DNA from: Leucobacter massiliensis
Lineage (GTDB): Bacteria; Actinomycetota; Actinomycetes; Actinomycetales; Microbacteriaceae
Reading direction: 5' to 3'
NCBI RefSeq assembly: GCF_002982315.1
Contig: NZ_MWZD01000022.1
Span: forward strand, 62,001 to 126,000
Length of the DNA stretch: 64,000 nucleotides
Below, one piece after another: positions 10,005 to 17,890 of the stretch (position 1 is the first letter of the stretch; every line of letters starts with the position of its first letter). The notes beneath the pieces are model-generated. The model saw nothing but the letters and a program-made list of their open reading frames with translations. It was not told the DNA's origin and ran no database searches. Made by a program: the position numbers and the translations under genes.

Positions 10005-10942
10005 TGCGGGTGCTGGAGACCCTCGCGGCGGTGCGGGCCGAGGACTTCCCGGGCGGCAGCAGTGTCGCCGTGGGCAAGTTCGACGGGCTGCATCGCGGAC
10101 ACCAGGCGATCCTGCGCACCGCCCTGGGGCTTGCGGAGCGGGAGGGGCTCAGCTCGGTCGTGCTCACCTTCGCGAACAACCCGCTCAGCGTGCTGCGGCC
10201 CGAGCGGTGCCCGCTGCCGCTCATGAGCCGCGAGCAGCGACTGGAGGCGTTCGCGGCCGCCGGCGTCGACGTCTGCGTCATGCTCGAGTTCGATGAGGCG
10301 CTCGCCGCGATCCCCGCCGACCGCTTCGTGACGGAGGTGCTCGTCGCCCGGCTGCGCGCCAGGCACGTGGTGATGGGGGCGGACTTCCGCTTCGGTCACG
10401 GCGGCGCCGGTGACGGAGCGCTTCTGCGCGAGATGGGCGCCCGTCACGGCTTCGCCGCCGACGTGCTGCGGCTCGTCGAGGACGGGGACGCCGGTCAGGT
10501 CTCGTCGTCGCGCGTGCGCGCCGCCGTGCTGGCGGGCGAGGTCGATGCCGCGGCGCGGATGCTGGGCCGCCCTCCGGCGGTGCGCGGCACCGTCGTGCAC
10601 GGGGACGCGCGTGGCCGCGAGCTCGGCTTCCCGACCGCGAACCTCGGGGAGGGGATCGAGGGGCTCGTGCCGGGCGAGGGCGTCTACGCCGGGTGGGTGG
10701 TGCTCGGGTCGGAGCGGCTGCCCGCGGCCATCTCAGTGGGTGCGAACGTGACCTTCGACCCGGAGGGCGAGCTGCGCGTCGAGGCGTATGTGCTCGACTT
10801 CGATCGTGACATCTACGGCGAGCGCATCGAGGTGCAGTTCGCCCGGCGTCTGCGGGGCATGGTGCGCTTCGACTCCCTCGACGGGCTGCTCGCGCAGATG
10901 CGCGCCGACGTCGATGAGACGCGTGCGCTCCTGCAGGGCTAG
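10004..10942 (+). CDS. ribF: Bifunctional riboflavin kinase / FAD synthetase
   Basis: Makes FMN from riboflavin and FAD from FMN. The N-terminal nucleotidyltransferase domain shows VAVGKFDGLHRGHQAIL with the HxGH-type motif and later SSSRVRAAVLAGEV. The C-terminal riboflavin kinase domain shows GTVVHGDARGRELGFPTANL and GVYAGWVVL, with the catalytic Glu region VEAYVLDFDRDIYGERIEV. Length 312 residues is standard. Its ATG overlaps the preceding stop. A CCGGGGC/GCCCCGG hairpin directly after the stop may end the transcript. Confidence 0.95.
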   Translation: MRVLETLAAVRAEDFPGGSSVAVGKFDGLHRGHQAILRTALGLAEREGLSSVVLTFANNPLSVLRPERCPLPLMSREQRLEAFAAAGVDVCVMLEFDEALAAIPADRFVTEVLVARLRARHVVMGADFRFGHGGAGDGALLREMGARHGFAADVLRLVEDGDAGQVSSSRVRAAVLAGEVDAAARMLGRPPAVRGTVVHGDARGRELGFPTANLGEGIEGLVPGEGVYAGWVVLGSERLPAAISVGANVTFDPEGELRVEAYVLDFDRDIYGERIEVQFARRLRGMVRFDSLDGLLAQMRADVDETRALLQG

Positions 10943-10944
10943 GG

Positions 10945-10961
10945 CCGGGGCGCCGCCCCGG
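10945..10961 (+). terminator. Hairpin after ribF
   Basis: CCGGGGC at 10945-10951 pairs with GCCCCGG at 10955-10961 across a 3-nt loop, immediately after the ribF stop. No T-tract follows. Confidence 0.4.
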
Positions 10962-10965
10962 TGCC

Positions 10966-11056
10966 CGCTTCCGGAGCCCCTGTCAATCCCCGGTGAGGCG
11001 CCCCGCCGCGGATGATAGGATGATGACCACGGTCGCGCGATCGCTTCCGGAGCCCC
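10966..11056. repeat. 15-bp direct repeat flanking the SNF2 gene promoter
   Basis: CGCTTCCGGAGCCCC occurs perfectly at 10966-10980 and 11042-11056, 76 bp apart, on either side of a TAGGAT -10 hexamer at 11016-11021. The leader to the TTG start at 11147 would be about 120 nt. Confidence 0.5.
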
Positions 11057-11146
11057 ATGCCGCGCATGAGGTCAGGCTCCCAGCCCGCGAGCGGCCCGCG
11101 CCTCGGCACGCACGCCGGGGCCGCACTACGCCGATCAGGAGATCCA

Positions 11147-13357
11147 TTGGCAACCACCACTGCCGCGCTGCAGCCCGCCGTGAACCCCGAAGCCGCGCCG
11201 AAGCGCGCCAACGCCGCGAAGGGCCGCCCCGCCCAGTCGCGCGGCGCCGACGCTCCGCGCGCGAACGGGCGACGCAAGCACACCCACAATGAGGGCATCA
11301 TCCCGCTGCTCGCACGAGCCGTGCGTGAGGTGGAGGCCTCGGCGCAGCGGGGCAAGGCGAGCCCGGCCGGGCGGACGAAGTTCCACGTGATCGCGCTGCT
11401 GATGCGCGAGGAGCGGGCGCGCGTGAAGACCGACGAGTCGGTGAGCGACGCGGAGCGCACCGAGACCCTGAAGCGCCTCGACGGGGTCGCCGCGATCCTC
11501 GCCAAGGCGGCCGCGCGCGACACGAGCCTCATCACCTTGCTCGAACCCGCCGCACCGATCACGGAGGCGACGCGCCTGCTCAAGCGCAAGATGCTGGCGC
11601 AGGCGGGCATCGAGCTGCCCGAGGAGGAACAGGCGGCGCCCGAGCCCGCGCGGGCCTACGTGCCGCCGGAGCTCGCCGAACGGCAGGTGGAGCCTGCGGG
11701 CATCGAGTCGCGCATGCTCGCGAACCCATTCCTCGCGCCCGTGCTGCAGCCGCCGAAGTCGCCGACTCCGGTGGTGCGCCTCGCCAACTGGGAGCTGCTG
11801 AGCCCCCTCCTCAAGTCTTTCGAGCAGGGTGGCGGCGGCTCCGCCTGCATGGCCCTGCCCGAGCCGCCCGTGCCCGACCGGCTGGCCCCCGCCGGCCGCG
11901 AGCTCATGCCGCACCAGGCGCGCTTCCTCGCGGGGGTCGCCGAGGGGCACCGCAGCTTCCTCCTGGCCGATGAGCCGGGCCTCGGCAAGACCGCCCAGTC
12001 GGTGCTCGCGGCCTCCGTCGCCGGCGCGTACCCGCTGCTCGTCGTAGTGCCCAACGTCGTCAAGATGAACTGGGCGCGCGAGGTCGAGCGGTGGACGCCG
12101 CAGCGCCGCGTCACCGTCATCCACGGCGACGGGCAGGACATCGACGCCTTCGCCGATGTCTTCGTGGTGAACTACGAGATCCTTGACCGTCACCTCAGCT
12201 GGATCTCACGCTTCGGCTTCAAGGGCATGGTCGTCGACGAGGCCCACATGATCAAGAACGTGCAGTCGCAGCGCTCGCGCAATGTGCTCGCGATCGCGGA
12301 GAGCATCCGCGAGCGGACCCCCGGGGTCTCGCCGCTGCTGATCGCGCTCACGGGCACGCCGCTCATCAACGACATCGACGACTTCCGCGCGATCTGGCGC
12401 TTCCTGGGCTGGATCGACGCCGAGAAGCCCGGGCCCGAGCTCATGGCCCGGCTCGAGAGCAACGGGTGGACACCGGCGGATCCCGCGTTCTACCCGGAGG
12501 CCCGGCAGAGCGTGATCGACATGGGGATCGTGCGCCGGCGCAAGCTCGACGTCGCCGCCGACCTGCCGGCGAAGCGCGTGGTGGACCTGCCCGTCGAGCT
12601 CGACGACGAACTCGGCCGCGGCATCCGCGACGCGGAGGCGCAGCTGGCGCGCAAGCTGCGCGAGCGCTTCGTGGCGGTCAAGAACGGCAAGCTGGGTCAG
12701 AAGCTCAGCGACGAGGCCATCGTCCGCATGGTGTGCGCCCAGGAGCTGGAGGAGTCGAACGCCTCGGCCGACGGCATGAACGTCTTCACGATGGTGCGCC
12801 AGATCGGCCAGGCGAAGGCTGCGCTCGCCGCCGACTACACCGCGCAGCTCGCGCGCTCGGTCGGCAAGGTCGTGTTCTTCGCGAAGCACATCGACGTGAT
12901 GGACCGGGCGGAGGCGCAGCTCGCCGAGGCGGGGCTGCGCACGGTGTCCATCCGCGGTGACCAGACGTCGGCGTTCCGGCAGGAGCAGATCGACGCCTTC
13001 AACAAGGACCCTGAGGTGTCGGTCGCGGTGTGCTCGCTGACGGCGGCGGGCGTCGGCGTGAACCTGCAGGCATCCTCGAACGTGGTGCTCGCTGAGCTGA
13101 GCTGGACGGACGCGGAGCAGACCCAGGCGATCGACCGGGTGCACCGCATCGGCCAGGAGGAGCCGGTGACCGCGTGGCGGATCGTGGCTGCGCAGACCAT
13201 CGACGCGAAGATCGCGGAGCTGATCGACGGCAAGGCGGGGCTCGCCGCTCGGGCTCTCGACGGCGCTGCGGCTCCAGCGGAGGACGCCGACTCGGTGCAG
13301 CTGCTCGCGCTCATGGGCGTGCTGCAGCGTACGCTCGCGCAGCACCCCGTCGACTGA
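11147..13357 (+). CDS. SNF2-family DEAD/DEAH-box helicase
   Basis: 736-residue ATPase of the SNF2/RapA superfamily, probably remodelling DNA or protein-DNA complexes. Motif I ADEPGLGKTAQS, motif II VVDEAHMIKN, motif III ALTGTPLIND, and C-terminal motifs ASSNVVLAELSWTDAEQTQAIDRVHRIGQ are intact. The N-terminal 200 residues (NEGIIPLLARAVREVEASA...) are a lineage-specific charged extension. The start is probably TTG 11147 with an AGGAG site 7 nt upstream; ATG 11057 would add 30 arginine/proline-rich residues without support. The layout resembles SMARCAL1/HARP-like single-protein helicases. No nuclease or methylase partner is adjacent, so a defence role is not suggested. Confidence 0.88.
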   Translation: MATTTAALQPAVNPEAAPKRANAAKGRPAQSRGADAPRANGRRKHTHNEGIIPLLARAVREVEASAQRGKASPAGRTKFHVIALLMREERARVKTDESVSDAERTETLKRLDGVAAILAKAAARDTSLITLLEPAAPITEATRLLKRKMLAQAGIELPEEEQAAPEPARAYVPPELAERQVEPAGIESRMLANPFLAPVLQPPKSPTPVVRLANWELLSPLLKSFEQGGGGSACMALPEPPVPDRLAPAGRELMPHQARFLAGVAEGHRSFLLADEPGLGKTAQSVLAASVAGAYPLLVVVPNVVKMNWAREVERWTPQRRVTVIHGDGQDIDAFADVFVVNYEILDRHLSWISRFGFKGMVVDEAHMIKNVQSQRSRNVLAIAESIRERTPGVSPLLIALTGTPLINDIDDFRAIWRFLGWIDAEKPGPELMARLESNGWTPADPAFYPEARQSVIDMGIVRRRKLDVAADLPAKRVVDLPVELDDELGRGIRDAEAQLARKLRERFVAVKNGKLGQKLSDEAIVRMVCAQELEESNASADGMNVFTMVRQIGQAKAALAADYTAQLARSVGKVVFFAKHIDVMDRAEAQLAEAGLRTVSIRGDQTSAFRQEQIDAFNKDPEVSVAVCSLTAAGVGVNLQASSNVVLAELSWTDAEQTQAIDRVHRIGQEEPVTAWRIVAAQTIDAKIAELIDGKAGLAARALDGAAAPAEDADSVQLLALMGVLQRTLAQHPVD

Positions 13358-13435
13358 GCGTCCGCGCGTCCGGCGTGGCGTGTTCCGTGCCAATTCTGGC
13401 CGGATCTCGCGTGTTCGCCCCGATCCTGCCACGGC

Positions 13436-13441
13436 TACGAT
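13436..13441 (+). promoter_or_regulatory. -10 hexamer of a leaderless pfkA transcript
   Basis: TACGAT ends 8 nt before ATG 13449; there is no ribosome binding site. An in-frame ATG at 13440 lies inside the hexamer and is rejected. Confidence 0.5.
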
Positions 13442-13448
13442 GGGTCGC

Positions 13449-14486
13449 ATGCGAATCGGTGTGCTCTGCTCGGGGGGCGACAGCCCGGGGATGAACGCCG
13501 CGATCCGCGGCGCGGTGCTGCGCGGGGTCGAGGTGCACGGCTTCGAGATGCTCGGATTCATGGACGGCTGGCGCGGCTTCCACGAGGGCGACGCCGTCCC
13601 GCTCGACCGCAGCGCCGTGCGCGGCATCTCTCCGCTCGGCGGCGTGATCCTCGGCACCAGCCGGGTGCCGCCGTTCCCGGGAGGCCGCGCGGAGCCCGAG
13701 GCCCTCGATCGGCTGCGGTCGCGCGTCGCCGAGTACGGTCTCGACGGTTTCCTGCTGATCGGGGGCAACGGCACGCAGACGGTCGCGAAGATCCTCGCCG
13801 ATGCCGGCATCCCCGCCATCGGACTGCCCAAGACCATCGACAACGACCTCGGCGGCACCGACTACACCTTCGGCTTCGACACCGCCGTCTCGATCGCGGC
13901 GGAGGCGATCGACCGGCTCCGCACCACGGGCGAGTCGCATCGCCGGTGCATGGTGCTCGAGGTCATGGGCAGGAACGCCGGCTGGATCGCGCTCCACGCC
14001 GGCATGGCCGGCGGCGCGCAGGCGATGCTCATCCCGGAGCACCCCGAGTCGATCGAGCAGATCGCCGAGTGGGTGCTGAGTGTGCGGGACCGGGGCCGCT
14101 CCTCGCTCGTGGTCGTCGCCGAGGGCTTCACGCTCGAAGGCTCCGACGGCGAGGTGACCCGTGGCGGCGACGACGGATTCGGGCGGCCGCGACTCGGCGG
14201 GATCGCCGAGGTGCTCGCCCCGCTCATCGAAGAGCGCACCGGGATCGAGACGCGCGCGACCGTGCTCGGGCACGTCCAGCGCGGCGGCTCGCCGACCGCC
14301 TTCGACCGGGTGCTCGCGACCCGCACGGGCCTCGCCGCGGCCGACGCCGCGCACGAGGGGCGGTGGGGGACCATGGCTGGCCTGCACGGCGACCGCATCG
14401 AGATGGTGCCGCTCGCGGAGGCCGTCGGCCGGCTGAAGACGGTCCCGCCGGAGCGCTACGAGGAGGTCCGCCTCAACTTCGGCTGA
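13449..14486 (+). CDS. pfkA: 6-phosphofructokinase
   Basis: Phosphorylates fructose-6-phosphate to fructose-1,6-bisphosphate in glycolysis. The start MRIGVLCSGGDSPGMNAAIRG is classic. The phosphoryl-donor loop reads GGNGT (105-109) where E. coli has GGDGS, and the catalytic loop reads PKTIDND (127-133) with Lys where E. coli has Gly. Gly in the first loop with Lys in the second is the pattern of actinobacterial 'group III' ATP enzymes; PPi enzymes normally have Asp in the first loop. ATP dependence is therefore more likely but not certain. At 345 residues it is slightly longer than the E. coli enzyme. Confidence 0.92.
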   Translation: MRIGVLCSGGDSPGMNAAIRGAVLRGVEVHGFEMLGFMDGWRGFHEGDAVPLDRSAVRGISPLGGVILGTSRVPPFPGGRAEPEALDRLRSRVAEYGLDGFLLIGGNGTQTVAKILADAGIPAIGLPKTIDNDLGGTDYTFGFDTAVSIAAEAIDRLRTTGESHRRCMVLEVMGRNAGWIALHAGMAGGAQAMLIPEHPESIEQIAEWVLSVRDRGRSSLVVVAEGFTLEGSDGEVTRGGDDGFGRPRLGGIAEVLAPLIEERTGIETRATVLGHVQRGGSPTAFDRVLATRTGLAAADAAHEGRWGTMAGLHGDRIEMVPLAEAVGRLKTVPPERYEEVRLNFG

Positions 14487-14551
14487 GCGTCCGCGCGGAG
14501 CGCTCGCGGCTCCCGCAGCGGCCGCCCAGCGGGGGCTGCGATCGAAGCGCA

Positions 14552-14569
14552 GGTGAACGGACGGTGAAC
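14552..14569. promoter_or_regulatory. Candidate PHO box (PhoP operator) upstream of the phosphate permease
   Basis: GGTGAAC occurs at 14552-14558 and 14563-14569, exactly 11 bp apart. Read on the minus strand this is GTTCACC-N4-GTTCACC, the direct-repeat unit described for actinobacterial PhoP. It lies just upstream of a possible TTGACC -35 (14583-14588). A weaker copy begins with GGTGAAC at 14654-14660 followed 11 bp later by GGTGTCT. Confidence 0.6.
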
Positions 14570-14716
14570 ACCGGGGTCTGGCTTGACCTGCCGGAACCGA
14601 GGTGAAACCATGAGTACGGCGCGCCAGCAGGCACCCGATCTCACCGGCGGTCCGGTGAACGGAGGGTGTCTTCCGCGGGTGTTCCAAGGACCTGTGTTCC
14701 CGAACGAAAGACGCCG

Positions 14717-16039
14717 GTGGAAATCACCCTCATCGTGCTGCTGGTCATCGTGCTGGCACTGTTCTTCGACTTCACCAACGGCTTCCACGACACCGCGAAC
14801 GCGATGGCGACCCCCATCGCGACGGGGGCGCTGAAGCCGAAGACGGCGGTCCTGCTGGCCGCGATCCTCAACCTCGTCGGCGCCTTCCTCTCGACCGAGG
14901 TGGCGAAGACGATCTCCGGGGGCCTGATCAACGAGGGCGACGGGGGTGTCCTCATCTCGCCCGAGATGATCTTCGCCGGGCTCATCGGCGCCATCGTCTG
15001 GAACCTCGTGACCTGGCTCTACGGGCTGCCCTCCAGCTCCTCGCATGCCCTGTTCGGCGGCCTCATCGGCGCCGCGATCGTGGGCGCCGGGATCAGCTCG
15101 ATCAACGGCGGCGTCTTCCTCTCGAAGATCCTCATCCCCATGCTCGCGGCGCCGCTGACCGCCGGCATCGTCGCCTTCACCGCGACCCGCGTCGCCTACG
15201 CGATCACCCGTCGCCACGACGGCAAGAAGGACGGCCGCGGGCGATTCCGCTACGCCCAGATCGCCTCGTCATCGCTGATCGCCCTCGCCCACGGCACGAA
15301 CGACGCCCAGAAGACGATGGGCGTCATCACCCTCACCCTCGTCGCGGCGAACCTCCAGGAGCCCGGCACGGGCCCGCACCTCTGGGTCATCGCCGCCTGC
15401 GCCTTCGCGATCGCGCTCGGCACCTACTCCGGGGGATGGCGCATCATCCGCACCCTCGGCGCGGGTCTCACCCAGGTGAAGCCCGCCCAGGGCTTCGCCG
15501 CGGAGACGAGCACCGCGGCGACCATCCTCGCCTCCAGCCACCTGGGCTTCGCGCTCTCCACCACCCAGGTCGCCTCCGGCTCGGTGATCGGTTCCGGCCT
15601 CGGCCGTCGCGGATCGAGCGTGCGCTGGCGCGCGGTGGGCCGGATCGCGCTCGGCTGGCTGTTCACCCTGCCGGCCTCCGGCGCCGTCGCCGCCGTGGCG
15701 GCGCTCATCGCGCACATCGGCCCGGTCGGCATCGTGATCGACGCGCTCGTCGGCCTCGGCTTCATCGTCTTCATCTTCTGGCGTTCGCGCCGCAACCGCG
15801 TCGACGCCTCGAACGCGATCCCCGTGCCCGATGTGGCGGAGTCGGGGTACGCCGTGCGCGTGCGCAAGGGCAAGGTGAAGCCCGTCAAGACGAAGACCGG
15901 CACGATCCCGCCGCTCACGCCCGTCGCACAGGCGGCCGTGCGGGACGATATCGCGGCTCGGGAGGCGGAGCGTGCCGCCAAGGAGGCGGAGGCCCGCGGG
16001 CAAGCGGGAGACGCCTCGGATGAGGGGGCAGGACGATGA
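14717..16039 (+). CDS. pit: Inorganic phosphate permease, PiT family
   Basis: 440-residue polytopic membrane protein. It carries the duplicated PiT signature, first as FDFTNGFHDTANAMATPI near the N-terminus and second as ALAHGTNDAQKTMGVITL in the middle. It imports metal-phosphate by cation symport. GTG 14717 (VEITLIVLLVIVLALFFDF) is chosen because it starts just before the first membrane segment and has GAAAG upstream. The C-terminus is a charged cytosolic tail rich in Ala, Glu and Lys. Two PHO-box candidates upstream suggest induction under phosphate limitation. Its stop overlaps the next gene. Confidence 0.92.
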   Translation: MEITLIVLLVIVLALFFDFTNGFHDTANAMATPIATGALKPKTAVLLAAILNLVGAFLSTEVAKTISGGLINEGDGGVLISPEMIFAGLIGAIVWNLVTWLYGLPSSSSHALFGGLIGAAIVGAGISSINGGVFLSKILIPMLAAPLTAGIVAFTATRVAYAITRRHDGKKDGRGRFRYAQIASSSLIALAHGTNDAQKTMGVITLTLVAANLQEPGTGPHLWVIAACAFAIALGTYSGGWRIIRTLGAGLTQVKPAQGFAAETSTAATILASSHLGFALSTTQVASGSVIGSGLGRRGSSVRWRAVGRIALGWLFTLPASGAVAAVAALIAHIGPVGIVIDALVGLGFIVFIFWRSRRNRVDASNAIPVPDVAESGYAVRVRKGKVKPVKTKTGTIPPLTPVAQAAVRDDIAAREAERAAKEAEARGQAGDASDEGAGR

Positions 16040-16335
16040 TCATCGACTGGATGGCGTTCCTGATCGTCTTCGGCGCTGCGCTCGGCTCAGCCGTGTTCGT
16101 GGTCGCCCTCTACTCGCTCGGGATCCGCTTCCTCGCGACGCCGCCGCCGCCCGTGCGGCGTGCGGACGGCACCTTCGAGCCGGGCGGGCCCTCGCGCGAC
16201 GACGAGGACGACGACGTCGACGACATCGGACGGCCCCGCTGGGCCACCTTCGCCGCGAACCTCTGCTTCGGCCTCTCCGGCCTGGCGGTCCTCATCGGGA
16301 TCTTCCTGATCGTGCCCGTGCTCCACTTCTGGTGA
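16036..16335 (+). CDS. Small two-TM membrane protein
   Basis: 99 residues; ATG overlaps the pit stop (ATGA), so translation is coupled. Hydrophobic segments at about 4-30 and 75-97 flank an acidic linker with RDDEDDDVDDIG. No family recognised. Tight coupling to a phosphate permease suggests an accessory or stabilising subunit, but this is inference. Confidence 0.7.
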   Translation: MIIDWMAFLIVFGAALGSAVFVVALYSLGIRFLATPPPPVRRADGTFEPGGPSRDDEDDDVDDIGRPRWATFAANLCFGLSGLAVLIGIFLIVPVLHFW

Positions 16336-16350
16336 TCGTCCCGCGACGGT

Positions 16351-16398
16351 CCTGCCCGCACACGGCCCTGCCCGCACACGGCCCTGCCCGCACACGGC
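16351..16398. repeat. Three perfect tandem copies of a 16-bp unit
   Basis: CCTGCCCGCACACGGC is repeated at 16351-16366, 16367-16382 and 16383-16398 without mismatch. It ends 10 bp before the TAGGGT -10 hexamer of the aldehyde dehydrogenase gene and so occupies its -35 and upstream region. Copy-number slippage could alter expression. Confidence 0.8.
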
Positions 16399-16407
16399 AG
16401 AGAAGCG

Positions 16408-16413
16408 TAGGGT
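16408..16413 (+). promoter_or_regulatory. -10 hexamer of a leaderless transcript
   Basis: TAGGGT ends 7 nt before the ATG at 16420, with no ribosome binding site between. Confidence 0.5.
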
Positions 16414-16419
16414 GGGCGC

Positions 16420-17820
16420 ATGAGCGAGAGCGTCGAACGGATTCCGGCCATCGTCGCGGGCCTGCGGCACGGCTTCGCGCGCGGGGTCACGCGCCCCGAG
16501 GGCTGGCGCCGTGAACAGCTGCGGCGGCTGCGCGCCCTGCTGCTCGAACGCGGCGCGGACTTCGAGGAGGCGCTGCGTGCGGACCTTGGGAAGTCGGGTG
16601 TCGAGGCGCAGCTCACGGAGATCGGCTTCCTGATCTCCGAGATCGATCACGCCCTGCGTCACCTCTCGGGGTGGATGCGGCCGAGGCGCGTGCCGGTGCC
16701 GCCCGCACTGCTGCCCGCCACGGCGAGGATCGTTCCGGAGCCGCTCGGCGTGGTGCTCGTCATCGCCCCCTGGAACTATCCGCTCATGCTCGCCCTCTCG
16801 CCGGTGATCGGCGCGCTGGCGGCCGGCAACGCGGTGCTCATCAAGCCGAGCGAGCTCGCGCCGGCCACCTCGTCCCTCATCGCCCGGCTCGTGCCCGACG
16901 CGCTCGACCGGCGCGCCGTGGCCGTGGTCGAGGGCGCCGTACCCGAGACCACGGCGCTGCTGCGTGAGCGCTTCGACCACGTCTTCTACACCGGGAACGG
17001 CCGCGTCGGCCGCATCGTGGCGCGAGCCGCCGCCGAGCACCTCACCCCGGTGACGCTCGAGCTCGGTGGCAAGTCGCCCGCCTACGTCGACGGCACCGGG
17101 CCGCTGCGCGACATCGCGCGGCGCATCGCGTGGGGCAAGTTCGTGAACGCCGGGCAGACCTGCGTCGCCCCCGACTACGTGATCGGCCCCCCGGCGGCCC
17201 TGCGCCGGCTCGTTCCCGCGCTCGCAGACGCCGTGCACGAGCTGTACGGGAACGCCATCGAGCGCAATCCCGACTACGGGCGGATCGTCACCGACGCCCA
17301 GTTCGAGCGCCTGATCGGCTATCTCGGCGAGGGGCGGATCGAGTTCGGCGGCGAGTACGACGCCGCGAGCCGCTTCATCGCGCCCACGGTGCTCAGCGGG
17401 GTGCCCCGCGACGCGACCGTGATGCGGGAGGAGATCTTCGGGCCGATCCTGCCGCTCGTCGCGGCGCGCGACCTCGACGACGCGCTCGCCTTCGTCACCG
17501 GCCGCGACAAGCCGCTCGCCGCCTACGTCTTCACCGAGGACCGAGCCGCGCGCGATCGCTGGGAGCGCGAGACCAGCTCGGGCGGGCTCGCCTTCGGGGT
17601 TCCTGTCATGCACCTCGCCGTGCCCGGCCTGCCGTTCGGGGGAGTGGGCGAGAGCGGCTCGGGGGCCTACCACGGTGAGCGCTCCTTCCGCGTCTTCAGC
17701 CACGAGAAGTCGGTGCTCGACAAGCCGCTCCGGCCCGACACCCTGGGGCCCACCATCATGCCGCCGTTCACCCGCCGCAAGGAGGCGCTCGTGCGGCGCT
17801 GGCTGCGTCGCGCCATGTGA
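16420..17820 (+). CDS. NAD(P)-dependent aldehyde dehydrogenase
   Basis: 466 residues; oxidises aldehydes to acids. Visible motifs are [19 protein letters not shown], the cofactor segment [16 protein letters not shown], the general-base Glu at about 214 in LELGGKSP, the catalytic Cys at about 248 in [11 protein letters not shown], and [10 protein letters not shown]. Short length and the [12 protein letters not shown] form fit the ALDH3/coniferyl-aldehyde dehydrogenase branch. The C-terminal [24 protein letters not shown] agrees. Likely leaderless. Substrate cannot be inferred; the neighbours are unrelated housekeeping genes. Confidence 0.88.
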   Translation: MSESVERIPAIVAGLRHGFARGVTRPEGWRREQLRRLRALLLERGADFEEALRADLGKSGVEAQLTEIGFLISEIDHALRHLSGWMRPRRVPVPPALLPATARIVPEPLGVVLVIAPWNYPLMLALSPVIGALAAGNAVLIKPSELAPATSSLIARLVPDALDRRAVAVVEGAVPETTALLRERFDHVFYTGNGRVGRIVARAAAEHLTPVTLELGGKSPAYVDGTGPLRDIARRIAWGKFVNAGQTCVAPDYVIGPPAALRRLVPALADAVHELYGNAIERNPDYGRIVTDAQFERLIGYLGEGRIEFGGEYDAASRFIAPTVLSGVPRDATVMREEIFGPILPLVAARDLDDALAFVTGRDKPLAAYVFTEDRAARDRWERETSSGGLAFGVPVMHLAVPGLPFGGVGESGSGAYHGERSFRVFSHEKSVLDKPLRPDTLGPTIMPPFTRRKEALVRRWLRRAM

Positions 17821-17878
17821 GCCGGTGCGGGCGGGTCCCGCACGGCCCGCCATCACCGAACGGTCATCTCCGCGTGAG

Positions 17879-17884
17879 TAGGAT
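17879..17884 (+). promoter_or_regulatory. -10 hexamer of a leaderless transcript
   Basis: TAGGAT ends 7 nt before GTG 17891; there is no Shine-Dalgarno sequence. Confidence 0.5.
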
Positions 17885-17890
17885 GATGCC

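Noticed and set aside
11147-13357. Phage-defence system built on the SNF2 helicase
   Set aside because: No nuclease, methylase or other defence partner is adjacent. Neighbours are ribF and pfkA, and codon use is ordinary, so a cellular helicase is simpler.
16351-16398. CRISPR array
   Set aside because: Three head-to-tail 16-bp units without spacers and no cas genes: a simple tandem repeat.
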